From Methylotenera sp. (lineage in GTDB: Bacteria; Pseudomonadota; Gammaproteobacteria; Burkholderiales; Methylophilaceae): 64,000 nucleotides of DNA. The stretch lies in contig JAUYAL010000077.1 of the NCBI GenBank assembly GCA_030693535.1, positions 1 to 64,000 of the forward strand, given 5' to 3'. Position 1 is the stretch's first letter. Each line of letters begins with the position of its first letter. Below the pieces are notes generated by a model. That model was not told the DNA's origin. It worked only from the letters and a program-made list of their open reading frames with translations, and searched no databases. The position numbers and the translations under genes are program-made. This document shows, piece after piece, positions 34,269 through 43,857 of this stretch.

Positions 34269-35095
34269 TTAAATGCTTACTGGTTGTGCCAAGTGAAATT
34301 AGGCAGTCGTTGCATAGCGATGATACTTTTACCGCTATGATGCATTTAACTGGCAAAGTCTTCCGAGAGGTGCGTGGACGCAAAACAATGCAACTTAATT
34401 TGCATAAAAAAAGTTATTTTATTAAGCAGCATTTTGGTGTTGGTTGGCATGAAATCATCAAAAATCTATTCAGCTTTAAAAAGCCGATTTTAGGCGCGAT
34501 GACTGAAGTGAATGCCATTAAAAAACTCGTTGAAATCGGCATTGCAACAACACCTCTCGTTGCTTATGGTCAGCGCGGCATCAACCCAGCTAATGTTCAA
34601 TCCTTCGTGCTAACAGAAGATCTGGGTAACATTATCTCCCTTGAGGATTTATGCGCAGACTGGAAAACTAACCCACCAAATGAGCAATTTAAGAGAAGGT
34701 TAATTATTGCGGTAGCAAAAATAGCGCGGTTATTGCATGAAAATGGTATCAATCACCGTGATTTTTATATATGCCATTTATGCTTAGATGCCGACTTGCT
34801 TACACAAAATAAAATTAAACTATATTTGATTGATTTGCATCGCGTATTACTACAAAAAAAAACGTCAGTGAACGATAATATGAAAGATATTGCGGCGCTG
34901 TATTTTTCAAGCTTGGATGCTGGATTGACTCGGCGAGATTATCTTCGGTTTAAGCGATATTACGCATCGGGCTTACAAGGATGTACGTCAGCTTTTTGGG
35001 GGGATGTCGAAAATCGAGCGAATAAACTTTATGCTAAATTTCACAGTGATAAATTTCAGCAAAGACTCTTAGCTGAAAAATCTGCAATACATTAA
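34265..35095 (+). CDS. waaP: LPS core heptose I kinase (WaaP/RfaP)
   Basis: Phosphorylates heptose I of the inner core, important for outer-membrane integrity. The 276-residue protein is a kinase-like fold: invariant lysine in KKSYFIKQHFGVGW (about 55), catalytic loop INHRDFYICHLCL (about 164-176) with aspartate, and LIDLHRV as the metal-binding aspartate (about 193). This order is that of RfaP. It starts inside the waaG stop. Its end overlaps by three bases the end of the convergent lpxL-type gene, with no terminator visible. Confidence 0.92.
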   Translation: MIKCLLVVPSEIRQSLHSDDTFTAMMHLTGKVFREVRGRKTMQLNLHKKSYFIKQHFGVGWHEIIKNLFSFKKPILGAMTEVNAIKKLVEIGIATTPLVAYGQRGINPANVQSFVLTEDLGNIISLEDLCADWKTNPPNEQFKRRLIIAVAKIARLLHENGINHRDFYICHLCLDADLLTQNKIKLYLIDLHRVLLQKKTSVNDNMKDIAALYFSSLDAGLTRRDYLRFKRYYASGLQGCTSAFWGDVENRANKLYAKFHSDKFQQRLLAEKSAIH

Positions 35096-35997
35096 TTAGC
35101 GTCAATATTTTCTGTGGGGAGCTGCTGGCTTTTTGCACTTCTTCTGACTTTGTAACGCGGATAATTCCATAAATATTGGCTTGGTTTTCTTTTTACTTGT
35201 TGTTCAATCGCATGATTTAATAGGGTGGTCGTTGCAATCGAGCCTTCTGCTAATGGGGTAAAGTGTATGTGATAGCCGCTGCCATTTGCTAACCGTTCAC
35301 CAAACACCATAATTACAGCAGCCCCAGTTTTGTTGGCTAATTTACTTGCTAGCGTCATGGTGTAGGCGGGTTTATTAAAAAATGGCGCCCATTCGCCTTC
35401 CCCTGCTGATGGGATTTGATCGGGCAAAATACCAACGGCTCCAGCTTTTTTTAATGTTTGCATGAGCTTGCGCACACCACCAGCATTTGCTTCTGCTAAT
35501 GTGATGCCAGTGCGAGTGCGACCTTTTTCGATAATAGGTAGCAACCATTTCATTTTGGGTGCGCGAAACAAAACGGTAAGAGGTTGTTTTGCACCAATAT
35601 AAATAGAAGTAACTTCAAAGCAACCCAAGTGAGGCGTTAAGAAAATAACTCCTTTGCCTGATTGCAATGCGGTTTCTACATTGCTCCAACCTTGTACTTG
35701 TTTGACTAGAGATAAAATTTCCCTTTCACTTTTTTGCCAGATGGCAAATGATTCAAGTATAGATTTCCCAGATTCTAAAATACTCTGCTTAACCGCTTTT
35801 TTTAAACTAATTTCATCATTAAAAAGATCGCTTTGAGTTAAATTTTCAATGACGAGTTTCTTAGATTTTGGCATCAAAAAATAGACAAGGTTCCCAATTA
35901 AAGACCCCAAGCAATGAATGGTAGGCAATGAAATTGTGGATAATGGTTTTAATAAAAAACTAATCATGCGTAAAATCATAACATATGAAAAGGCCAT
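35092..35997 (-). CDS. lpxL: lysophospholipid acyltransferase of the LpxL/HtrB type
   Basis: A 301-residue membrane-anchored acyltransferase that adds a secondary acyl chain to lipid A. It has an N-terminal hydrophobic segment (about 10-40), the catalytic H-x4-E motif HLGCFE (about 122-127) and the later LPDQIPSAGEGEWAPFF (about 195-211) of the LpxL/LpxM family. Which secondary position it serves is uncertain, so the symbol is provisional. It is encoded alone on this strand between two plus-strand LPS genes. Confidence 0.85.
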   Translation of the reverse strand: MAFSYVMILRMISFLLKPLSTISLPTIHCLGSLIGNLVYFLMPKSKKLVIENLTQSDLFNDEISLKKAVKQSILESGKSILESFAIWQKSEREILSLVKQVQGWSNVETALQSGKGVIFLTPHLGCFEVTSIYIGAKQPLTVLFRAPKMKWLLPIIEKGRTRTGITLAEANAGGVRKLMQTLKKAGAVGILPDQIPSAGEGEWAPFFNKPAYTMTLASKLANKTGAAVIMVFGERLANGSGYHIHFTPLAEGSIATTTLLNHAIEQQVKRKPSQYLWNYPRYKVRRSAKSQQLPTENIDAN

Positions 35998-36024
35998 TCA
36001 CTTAGCCACGGCGATAGCTTGGAC

Positions 36025-36033
36025 TGATATAAT
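36025..36033 (+). promoter_or_regulatory. extended -10 promoter candidate
   Basis: TG-A-TATAAT forms a perfect extended -10 about 55 bases before the TTG start at 36089. No strong -35 is seen, as is usual for extended -10 promoters. Confidence 0.4.
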
Positions 36034-36088
36034 TTAATAATTAATTGATTTGGTTAAGTAATACAGCATTTGTATCTAAGGGGTTTTT

Positions 36089-37600
36089 TTGACAAGAATT
36101 TGGATTGTGATGTTAAGTGTTATGTTGACAGGCTTGTTATTTGGCTCGGCGGGCAGGGCAGTAGATAAAATTCAAGAGTCAAGAATTGCTGAAACAGCGC
36201 GGGAAATGGTTGTTCAAAATGAATGGATGGTTCCACATTACAATGGCGAATTGCGGCTACAAAAGCCACCCCTAACTTATTGGACGACGGCTGTCAGTTA
36301 TAAAATTTTTGGCGTAAGTGCGTTTTCAGCCAGGCTTCCTTCTGCTCTCTTTTCATTATTGACTGCGTGGCTGATATTTACTTGGGCCAAACGTGAAATT
36401 AACTTAAATGTCGCTTCCAATATTGCTTTAATACTCATGACAAGTTTTATCGGTTTGCGCTACTTTAGAAGTGGTGAAGCAGATACAACATTCATATTTT
36501 TTATTTCTTTAGCCTGTTATGCGGGGTTTGGATTATTTGAGTTAACCAACAAGCGTCCTGTATGGTTGTTAATGTTGGCTCTAGGGTTGGGGTTTTTAAC
36601 CAAAGGCCCAGCTGCGATTGCAATTCCTCTTGTCACAATCGCGGTTTATGGATTTTCAGTCAAGAAGTTATCAGACTTGAGAGTTTTGACAAATCTTACA
36701 GGCCTCATTATTTTTGCAATTACTGCTTTTGCCTGGTATGCATGGATTTTGTTGATTATGCCGGACATAGCACAAAAATTTTTTAGTCATCAAGTAGATG
36801 AAACTTTTATTAGCGGTACACATCTGCAGCCTATTTATTGGTACTTAGCGCATGCATTAGAGTTTTTTGCGCCGTGGAGTCTTTTGCTTATTTCTGCTGG
36901 AATTTGGTGTTATAAAAACAAACCATTGCCAAAATTAGTTCATTTTTCTTTGGTCTGGATAAGTGTGGTTTTTGTGTTACTCACATTAACGGTCAATAAG
37001 CAAACACAGTATGCACTTTTACTTTTACCGCCACTTGTAATTGTTTTGGGTTACTACCTGGATGTTGCAACAGGTAAATATTATCAATTTAATAGTGTCA
37101 TTTTTTGGCTTTTATGTGTTGCAGCCATCGGAGTAATTGCTGTTGCCATTCACAAAAAAGGTTTGGAGGTTTTTTTTGCTACAGATAATTCGGTTGTTTG
37201 GTTGTCGATGTTACTAGTACCATTATTGCTAAAGAAAATGTTGAAAGTAACATCTCCAAAACTGCCAGTTTTAATTGCGGCGGTGCTTGCCACTTTCATG
37301 TATTTATTTTCTGAGCAATATTTAACTAAAGATGATGGCAAGTCGGATATAAAAACACTTATGCAAATAGCTATTACAAAGCCATCACTCTATCAAGCCA
37401 TGCCAGGCAACGGCGCGGTGTCATTTTACGCAGATCGAGCAATTAAACCTTTAAACGAAGAGAAAATTCAGTTGTTAATAGATGCTCAGCCGGAGTTATG
37501 GTTGGTGAGTAAACATAAGCCCAAATTAACAAACATCCAATTAAGTTTAGAAGCCCAAGTAGGTGATTGGACGTTGTGGAAGTTGACTAAATCGCAATGA
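36089..37600 (+). CDS. ArnT-like glycosyltransferase (GT39/GT83)
   Basis: An inner-membrane transferase of 503 residues with about 12 spans. The first periplasmic loop carries QESRIAETAREM and VPHYNGELRLQKPPLTYW (about residues 30-70), the acidic motif of ArnT-type enzymes that move a sugar from a polyprenyl phosphate to lipid A or another acceptor. The start is TTG 36089 after AAGGGG. It overlaps the following two-kinase gene by four bases (ATGA), tying it to LPS core modification. A second, related enzyme lies at 45659. Confidence 0.85.
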   Translation: MTRIWIVMLSVMLTGLLFGSAGRAVDKIQESRIAETAREMVVQNEWMVPHYNGELRLQKPPLTYWTTAVSYKIFGVSAFSARLPSALFSLLTAWLIFTWAKREINLNVASNIALILMTSFIGLRYFRSGEADTTFIFFISLACYAGFGLFELTNKRPVWLLMLALGLGFLTKGPAAIAIPLVTIAVYGFSVKKLSDLRVLTNLTGLIIFAITAFAWYAWILLIMPDIAQKFFSHQVDETFISGTHLQPIYWYLAHALEFFAPWSLLLISAGIWCYKNKPLPKLVHFSLVWISVVFVLLTLTVNKQTQYALLLLPPLVIVLGYYLDVATGKYYQFNSVIFWLLCVAAIGVIAVAIHKKGLEVFFATDNSVVWLSMLLVPLLLKKMLKVTSPKLPVLIAAVLATFMYLFSEQYLTKDDGKSDIKTLMQIAITKPSLYQAMPGNGAVSFYADRAIKPLNEEKIQLLIDAQPELWLVSKHKPKLTNIQLSLEAQVGDWTLWKLTKSQ

Positions 37601-39054
37601 TGCTCAATTTTCTGGAGTTGTCTCAAGGTGGGCAGCAAGCCTGTGAAATAGCTTTACGCGACTCATCCCCTTTGCAGGTTGAATCAATAGTCAGGCGTGT
37701 AGCTAATAAGCGCCTAGTATGTCGTGGCGTTTGGAATAATCGACCGGTGTACGCCAAAATTTTTATTGGGGACGATGCTGAAAAATACGCGCTACGAGAC
37801 AAGCGGGGAGTCGAATGGTTAATTAAAGCAGAAATTACGACACCTGCTTTGTTGTCTGCATGCACAGCCAAAGACGGTGAGGCTGTGGTGTTGATTTTTC
37901 AGGCGATAGAAAAATGCGAAAATGCGGAAGTGTTTTATGCAAGCCAGTTAAGTCAAGCTTTACGTTTTGATATTGCAAAAAAAATAGTGAGTGAAGTCGC
38001 TAAACTCCACACGGCAAACTTATTGCAAACTGATCTATATCTTAAAAATTTTCTGATTAAAAATGAAAGGGTGTATACCCTAGATGGTGATGGTATTCGA
38101 AAATATGACAAAATCAGCAAACTACAAGCACTTGAAAATTTAAGTGTTTTGCTTTCAAAGTTTGATGTACTAGAAATTGAAAATTGGCAGTCCAGCTTAG
38201 TGAGAATTTATGCGGAAGTTAGATGTTGGAAAACAATACCTGATTTAATCGGCATTAAAAATTTGGTAAATATTCACCGTATCAAAGTAGCCAGTCAATA
38301 TGCTGAAAAAAAGGTGTTTCGCCAATGCACTGATGTGAAGGTACATCAACAAGACAATTATTTTTTAGCTATTTCAAACTACTTTTCTCTTAAAAGCCTA
38401 CCAAAAACATCACAAGATTGTGATGCTCTAATTGCCTCTCAGCAACCGATTAAGAGCGGCAATACCTGCACAGTGGCTTTGGTAAAAATTGACACCATAC
38501 GCGTTGTTATCAAGCGTTACAATATCAAAAGCATTGGACATCACGTAAGTAGAGCATTGCGCCGAACTCGTGCGGCAACTTCCTGGGCAAATGCTCATCG
38601 CTTAAAACTGCTAGGGATTGCTACAGCAACTCCAGTGGAGCTAATTGAACAGCGATATTTTGGTTTAAGAGGAAAAGCTTACTTTTTAAGTGAGTATATT
38701 GATGCTCCAGATGTCGCGGAGTTTTTTTTACGAACTAATGATGAAAAGCTTCGGGCAGAAACAGTTATAAATATTGCAAACTTGTTTTATCGATTATATA
38801 GACTGCAAATTTCACACGGCGACATGAAGGCTAGCAATATCAAGATTGTTGATGTAGCACCGTTACTAATAGATTTGGATAGCATGCGGCAACATCAATT
38901 TACTTGGGCGGCCCTTAATGCACATGTCCGTGATCTGCAACGATTTATGCGTAATTGGAAAGAATCACCAGCACTGTATAATGGGTTTGTAGAAACATTT
39001 AAAGAGGTTTATGTAGATCATCAACCTTTGCGATTAGCGCATATTGTTAAGTAG
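37597..39054 (+). CDS. two-domain LPS core kinase-like protein (WapP/WapQ-like fusion)
   Basis: A 485-residue protein made of two kinase-like halves. The N-half has an ATP lysine in NRPVYAKIFIG (Lys54), a catalytic loop LLQTDLYLKNFLI (Asp146, Asn151) and YTLDGDGIRKYD (about 160-171). The C-half has VVIKRYNIK (Lys306), HGDMKASNI (His407, Asp409, Asn414) and LLIDLDSM (about 423-430). Both sets look complete. The halves resemble the Kdo/heptose kinases of LPS. In Pseudomonas aeruginosa separate kinases WapP and WapQ sit beside a carbamoyltransferase gene; here a carbamoyltransferase follows 20 bases downstream. It probably phosphorylates two core positions. Exact acceptors are unproven. Confidence 0.78.
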   Translation: MMLNFLELSQGGQQACEIALRDSSPLQVESIVRRVANKRLVCRGVWNNRPVYAKIFIGDDAEKYALRDKRGVEWLIKAEITTPALLSACTAKDGEAVVLIFQAIEKCENAEVFYASQLSQALRFDIAKKIVSEVAKLHTANLLQTDLYLKNFLIKNERVYTLDGDGIRKYDKISKLQALENLSVLLSKFDVLEIENWQSSLVRIYAEVRCWKTIPDLIGIKNLVNIHRIKVASQYAEKKVFRQCTDVKVHQQDNYFLAISNYFSLKSLPKTSQDCDALIASQQPIKSGNTCTVALVKIDTIRVVIKRYNIKSIGHHVSRALRRTRAATSWANAHRLKLLGIATATPVELIEQRYFGLRGKAYFLSEYIDAPDVAEFFLRTNDEKLRAETVINIANLFYRLYRLQISHGDMKASNIKIVDVAPLLIDLDSMRQHQFTWAALNAHVRDLQRFMRNWKESPALYNGFVETFKEVYVDHQPLRLAHIVK

Positions 39055-39074
39055 TTTTTTTTTGAGATTCCCAC

Positions 39075-40793
39075 ATGATTGTTTTAGGTATATCTGGTGC
39101 CTTAGGGCATGACGCTTCAGCAGCAATTTTAGTCGATGGTAAAATTATTGCCGCCGCTGAAGAAGAGCGTTTTATTCGTGATAAGCACGCTAAAAATAAA
39201 TTCCCATATGAGGCTGCCAAGTTTTGTCTAAAACAGGCGGGTATTAATCCAGAAGATGTTGACATTGTTGCATTCCCCTATGCGGAAATCCCATTAAGTA
39301 CTGGTGCTCGCTGGCATTACGCTATGCGGCATTGGTATGCGCCTGACCGTGCATTAGATGCAATATTTAACGGCAATCGTCGCTTCAGGCGCAATCGTGA
39401 CAAATCTCTTAAATTGATGGCGGATTTAGGCTTAACTAGAGCGAAGTTTGCTCCAGTTGAACATCATCTTGCTCATGCTTCTAGTGCTTACCATTTATGT
39501 GGCTTTAAAGAAAAAACTGCAATTGTCGGCATTGATGGAAAGGGTGAATATGCCACGACGTTTTTCGGCTATGGCGAAAATGGCGTCATCCATAAAATCA
39601 AAGAGTTTTATGATCCAGATTCACTTGGCGGCATGTATGGTGCGATTACCGAGTATCTCGGTTTTGATATGCTAGATGGTGAGTTTAAAGTGATGGGCAT
39701 GGCGCCCTATGGTGATGCCAGCAAGTATGACTTATCAAAATTAGTCACCTTTGAAAAGGGTGAGTTGCGCATCAATACCGAATATGTGAATGTCGTTGGT
39801 TTACGTCGATTTAAAGATAATGGTCGAGGACATTATTTTTCACCTAAATTGATTGAATGGTTAGGGCCTAAACGTCATGGTGATGAGATTGATGATCCTT
39901 ATATCCATTATGCAGCTTCAGTGCAAGCTTTGCTTGAAGATATTGCGTTGAAGATGATTGATTATTATCTGGGCGATATTATTAAAGAAACTGGCCGGAT
40001 TGCGATGGCAGGTGGCGTTGCGCTGAATGTAAAATTGAATCAACGAATTATTGCAATGCCGCATGTGAAAGAGCTTTTTGTACAGCCAGCTTCAGGTGAC
40101 AATGGCACTTCATTAGGCGCGGCAACTTATGCAGCACATTTGGCGGGTGAAGTTATTCAGCCTATGCAGCATGCTTACTTAGGTCCAGCTTATACTAGTG
40201 AAGAGTGTATATTCGCATGTGAGATACACCCATCTAAACCAAAATTCACTCGTGTTGATAATGCGGCACAAAAGGGCGCTGAGTTGTTGGCCAGTGGAAA
40301 TCCGCTTGCATGGCTGCAAGGCCGCATGGAATTTGGTCCTCGGTCGTTAGGCTGTCGTAGTATTTTGGGTGATCCGAGTTACCCAGGCGTGGCAGATCGT
40401 ATCAATTCACAAATTAAGTATAGAGAGCGCTGGCGCCCATTTTGCCCAAGCATATTAGATCGTGTAGCGGTGGAGTTGCTGCAAACCAATCATCCTGCAC
40501 CTTATATGACTTTTACTTTTAATGTGGCAGAAAACTGGAAATCGCGTATACCTGAGGTGGTTCATGAAGATGGTACGGCGCGCGTTCAAGTGGTCACGCA
40601 TGAAACTAATCCTCGTTATTATGAGCTGATTGAACATCTTGAAAAGCTACGTGGTGTTCCTGTAGTGTTGAATACTTCGCTCAACCGCCGTGGTGAACCT
40701 ATGATTTGCTCACCAACAGACGCACTCAATATGTTTTTTGGCTGTGATTTAGAGTATTTAATGATGGAAGATATTTTAGTCACCAAGAAATGA
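39075..40793 (+). CDS. NodU/CmcH-family O-carbamoyltransferase
   Basis: A 572-residue carbamoyltransferase that moves the carbamoyl group of carbamoyl phosphate to a hydroxyl through a carbamoyl-AMP intermediate. The N-terminal ASKHA-type domain begins GISGALGHDASAAIL and AAAEEERFIRDKHAK. HHLAHASSAYHLC (about 130-142) supplies the metal-binding histidines. The C-terminal YrdC-like part has MEFGPRSLGCRSIL (about 418-431) and VVLNTSLNRRGEPM (about 531-544). Given the adjacent core kinases, the likely acceptor is a core heptose, as shown for P. aeruginosa LPS. A terminator follows at 40878. Confidence 0.85.
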   Translation: MIVLGISGALGHDASAAILVDGKIIAAAEEERFIRDKHAKNKFPYEAAKFCLKQAGINPEDVDIVAFPYAEIPLSTGARWHYAMRHWYAPDRALDAIFNGNRRFRRNRDKSLKLMADLGLTRAKFAPVEHHLAHASSAYHLCGFKEKTAIVGIDGKGEYATTFFGYGENGVIHKIKEFYDPDSLGGMYGAITEYLGFDMLDGEFKVMGMAPYGDASKYDLSKLVTFEKGELRINTEYVNVVGLRRFKDNGRGHYFSPKLIEWLGPKRHGDEIDDPYIHYAASVQALLEDIALKMIDYYLGDIIKETGRIAMAGGVALNVKLNQRIIAMPHVKELFVQPASGDNGTSLGAATYAAHLAGEVIQPMQHAYLGPAYTSEECIFACEIHPSKPKFTRVDNAAQKGAELLASGNPLAWLQGRMEFGPRSLGCRSILGDPSYPGVADRINSQIKYRERWRPFCPSILDRVAVELLQTNHPAPYMTFTFNVAENWKSRIPEVVHEDGTARVQVVTHETNPRYYELIEHLEKLRGVPVVLNTSLNRRGEPMICSPTDALNMFFGCDLEYLMMEDILVTKK

Positions 40794-40877
40794 GCTAGGT
40801 AATAACATTCTGAAATAATCTCATGTCGAATTAAACATACAGCTTGGTAGCTACAAGCTTATCAAAATCTCTGAACA

Positions 40878-40903
40878 GACCGCTGAATTAGCGGCTTTTG
40901 TTT
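40878..40903 (+). terminator. intrinsic terminator after the carbamoyltransferase gene
   Basis: CCGCT (40880-40884) pairs with AGCGG (40890-40894) around GAATT, followed by CTTTTGTTTG. Confidence 0.65.
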
Positions 40904-41010
40904 GACGATATGACTTAGTTTAGAGATAATCAATCCTAGTATTATTTTACTTAGTAAGAGTTTTTATTAAGGTCCGCCATAAGTAAGTTATCTTAGTAGA
41001 GTGAAAAATC

Positions 41011-42825
41011 ATGAAACAGTCCCATTTAGAAGTCACTGAACGTATCATTGAAATGAGTCGTCCCACCCGCACGGCATATTTACATCGCTTAGACGAAATC
41101 GCGAATCGACAACGCGGCGCAGATCGCTTGGGTTGCGCTAATGTGGCTCATGCTTTCGCAGCGATGCCTGCTAATGATAAGTTTCGAGTTGTCGTAGAAA
41201 AAGCCCCTAATATTGGTATCATTACGGCTTACAATGAAATGCTTTCTGCGCATCAGCCGTATGTAAGTTATCCTGATATTATTCGTGACGAAGCGCATAA
41301 GCATGGGGCAACCGTGCAAGTGGCTGGCGGCGTGCCAGCAATGTGTGATGGTATTACACAGGGCGAGCCCGGTATGGAACTTTCGCTTTTTAGCCGCGAT
41401 ACTATTGCTATGAGTACGGCTATCGGGCTTTCGCATGATGTATTTGACGCAGCGCTACTTTTAGGTGTGTGCGATAAAATCGTGCCGGGACTATTGATTG
41501 GTGCATTGAAGTTTGGTCACTTACCTTGCGTTTTTGTGCCTGCTGGCCCAATGAGTACAGGTTTAGATAACACTTCAAAATCAAAAGTACGTGAGCAATA
41601 TGCGCAAGGCAAGGTGGGCCGTCAAGAGCTATTAGATTCTGAGTCTGCCGCTTACCATGGTGCAGGTACATGTACGTTCTACGGAACTGCAAACAGCAAC
41701 CAAATGTTGATGGAGGCAATGGGCTTGCATGTGCCAGGTGCGGCATTTGTACATCCTCACGATAGTATGCGTGAATTGCTCACAAGAGAAGCAGTTAAAA
41801 TGGTGTTAAAAAATACTAAGAAAGACCACTTTACACCGATTGGTCGATTAGTAGATGAGCATGTAATTGTGAATGCTATGGTGGCTTTACTAGCCACTGG
41901 CGGCTCAACCAATCATCTCATTCATTGGGTAGCAATTGCGCGTGCGGCAGGTATTATTATTGATTGGACAGATTTCTATCACCTAGCTAAAACCACGCCT
42001 CTATTAGCGAGCGTATATCCAAATGGCAAAGCGGATGTGAATGAATTCCAGTCTGCGGGTGGTCCAGCATTTATTATTCGTGAGCTGATAGACGCAGGTT
42101 ACATGTTCCCAGATGTATTCACTGTTGCTTATGGTGGTTTGCGTGACTATGGAAAACTGCCAGTCAAAGAAAATGACAAACTTGCGTGGAAAGACCTGCC
42201 GAAAGATAGCCCTGATGAAACCATTGTGCGTACAGCAGCGTTCCCATTCAACGAATCTGGCGGGTTACGTTTGCTAAAAGGTAACTTGGGACGAAGTGTT
42301 ATTAAAATTTCTGCTGTGCCAGAAGATCGTCATATCATTGAGGCACCAGCGATTGTGTTTGATGCACAAGAAGAATTATTAGCAGCCTTTGACAGAGGTG
42401 AGCTAGAAAAAGATTTTATTGCTGTGGTGAGATTCCAAGGCCCTAAAGCCAATGGTATGCCAGAGTTACATAAACTTACCCCGCCATTAGCTGTTTTGCA
42501 AAACAAAGGTTTCCGAGTGGCAATTGTCACAGATGGACGCATGAGCGGGGCATCAGGAAAAATCCCTGCGGCAATTCATCTCACGCCAGAAGCCTCGGCA
42601 GGTGGGCCTCTAGCTAAAGTAAGGACTGGCGATATAATTCGCTTAAACGCAACGGTGGGCATGGTTAACGTGTTGGTAGATGAAGATGAATGGGCGGAGC
42701 GTGAAATTGCTGAACTTTCAGACATCAAGCGACATAGCAATGCACATGGATTTGGTCGAGAATTATTTGGCGGTATGCGTAAAAATGTACTATCAGCCGA
42801 AGAAGGCGCAATCACTTGGTTGTAA
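41011..42825 (+). CDS. edd: phosphogluconate dehydratase
   Basis: Entner-Doudoroff enzyme that dehydrates 6-phosphogluconate to KDPG, using a [4Fe-4S] cluster. The 604 residues match the family. Landmarks: [18 protein letters not shown] (about 70-87), [18 protein letters not shown] with a cluster cysteine, [19 protein letters not shown] (about 146-163) and [17 protein letters not shown] (about 507-523). Eda follows at 43100. In methylotrophs with the ribulose monophosphate cycle this pair cleaves the C6 sugar to pyruvate and glyceraldehyde 3-phosphate. A stem-flanked element begins at its stop codon, and the 274-base gap to eda is long for an operon. Confidence 0.96.
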   Translation: MKQSHLEVTERIIEMSRPTRTAYLHRLDEIANRQRGADRLGCANVAHAFAAMPANDKFRVVVEKAPNIGIITAYNEMLSAHQPYVSYPDIIRDEAHKHGATVQVAGGVPAMCDGITQGEPGMELSLFSRDTIAMSTAIGLSHDVFDAALLLGVCDKIVPGLLIGALKFGHLPCVFVPAGPMSTGLDNTSKSKVREQYAQGKVGRQELLDSESAAYHGAGTCTFYGTANSNQMLMEAMGLHVPGAAFVHPHDSMRELLTREAVKMVLKNTKKDHFTPIGRLVDEHVIVNAMVALLATGGSTNHLIHWVAIARAAGIIIDWTDFYHLAKTTPLLASVYPNGKADVNEFQSAGGPAFIIRELIDAGYMFPDVFTVAYGGLRDYGKLPVKENDKLAWKDLPKDSPDETIVRTAAFPFNESGGLRLLKGNLGRSVIKISAVPEDRHIIEAPAIVFDAQEELLAAFDRGELEKDFIAVVRFQGPKANGMPELHKLTPPLAVLQNKGFRVAIVTDGRMSGASGKIPAAIHLTPEASAGGPLAKVRTGDIIRLNATVGMVNVLVDEDEWAEREIAELSDIKRHSNAHGFGRELFGGMRKNVLSAEEGAITWL

Positions 42826-42908
42826 ACTTTGAAAATCAACCGATAACGTCGTTAAATCTCGCTTGCCGTATAGCTCATGCACCTCGTTTTCGGTTGATTA
42901 TCAAAGTT
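42825..42908. repeat. stem-flanked intergenic element B
   Basis: AACTTTGAAAATCAACCG (42825-42842) pairs with CGGTTGATTATCAAAGTT (42891-42908), 17 of 18 positions. The 48-base centre includes GTCGTTAAATCTCG and CACCTCGTTTT, similar to element A at 20352-20457 although the arms differ. It begins on the last base of the edd stop codon. Confidence 0.6.
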
Positions 42909-43099
42909 AAGTGACCATTTCTTATATGCAAAAATAAAATTAGCGACCACTCATCCTTTAAGGTGTTAGCAGAGACTTGGCTGATGTAATTTGTTAGCCT
43001 AGTTGGTTGCTTAGTCGTTTTATCAAAAGGTTAGCGTGAGGGTAAAATCTCATTCGATAAATAAAATTTAAAATATTCATTCACATTAGGTAGAAAAAT

Positions 43100-43726
43100 A
43101 TGAACACATTAGATTTAGCCAACTATGGCCCAGTTATTCCAGTTATCGTAATCAATCGCGTTGAGGATGCAGTGCCAATGGCCACTGCTTTGCTTGAGGG
43201 TGGCATTCGAGTGCTTGAAATAACGCTAAGAACATCATGCGCCCTTGCAGGCATGGAGGCCATTGCTAAAGCTTTGCCTGAAGCCATTATGGGTTCTGGT
43301 ACTGTCCGTAGTCTTAAGGATGCACAAGCCTCTAAAGATGTAGGTTGTCAATTTGCGGTAAGCCCTGGCTACACAAGCGAGTTAGGTCAGGGCGCACGTA
43401 AAATAGATTTGCCTTTATTGCCAGGCGTTTCTACTGGATCTGAAATTATGATGGCGAATGCTGATGATTATTTCTTCTTAAAATTGTTTCCGGCAGTTGC
43501 TGTAGGTGGCATCAACTTACTTAAAGGTTTTTCAGGACCATTCGGTGATGTTAAATTTTGCCCTACAGGCGGCGTAACAGTTGACTCTGCACCACAATTT
43601 TTAAGCCTACCAAACGTTGTAGTCTGTGGCGGCACTTGGTTAACACCTGCTGATGCTGTAGCACGTGGTGATTGGGCATATATTACTAAATTAGCTAAGG
43701 AGGCAAGTGCAATTAAAGCGGCTTAA
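43100..43726 (+). CDS. eda: KDPG aldolase (2-dehydro-3-deoxy-phosphogluconate aldolase)
   Basis: Class I aldolase of 208 residues splitting KDPG into pyruvate and glyceraldehyde 3-phosphate. Motifs: PVIVINRVEDAVPMATAL, GIRVLEITLRTSCAL with the catalytic glutamate (about 42), MGSGTVRSLKDAQ, and the Schiff-base lysine in FFLKLFPA (about 131), then KFCPTGGV. It is preceded by edd and followed by a strong terminator. A TAGG-type ribosome-binding site lies before the ATG. Confidence 0.96.
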   Translation: MNTLDLANYGPVIPVIVINRVEDAVPMATALLEGGIRVLEITLRTSCALAGMEAIAKALPEAIMGSGTVRSLKDAQASKDVGCQFAVSPGYTSELGQGARKIDLPLLPGVSTGSEIMMANADDYFFLKLFPAVAVGGINLLKGFSGPFGDVKFCPTGGVTVDSAPQFLSLPNVVVCGGTWLTPADAVARGDWAYITKLAKEASAIKAA

Positions 43727-43758
43727 TTAAGCAAATTATTAGCTCTTGAAGTTATAAT

Positions 43759-43802
43759 AAGGGTTTTGACTTTAGAAAAATCTAAAGTCAAAACCCTTTT
43801 TT
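43759..43802 (+). terminator. strong intrinsic terminator after eda
   Basis: AAGGGTTTTGACTTTAGA (43759-43776) and its perfect complement (43781-43798) form an 18-bp stem with loop AAAA, followed by TTTT. It is symmetric enough to work in both directions. Confidence 0.9.
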
Positions 43803-43857
43803 AATTACATGGATTCTTTATAGGTAAGATGGCTTAAAATAAAGCTTGGGATTAATA

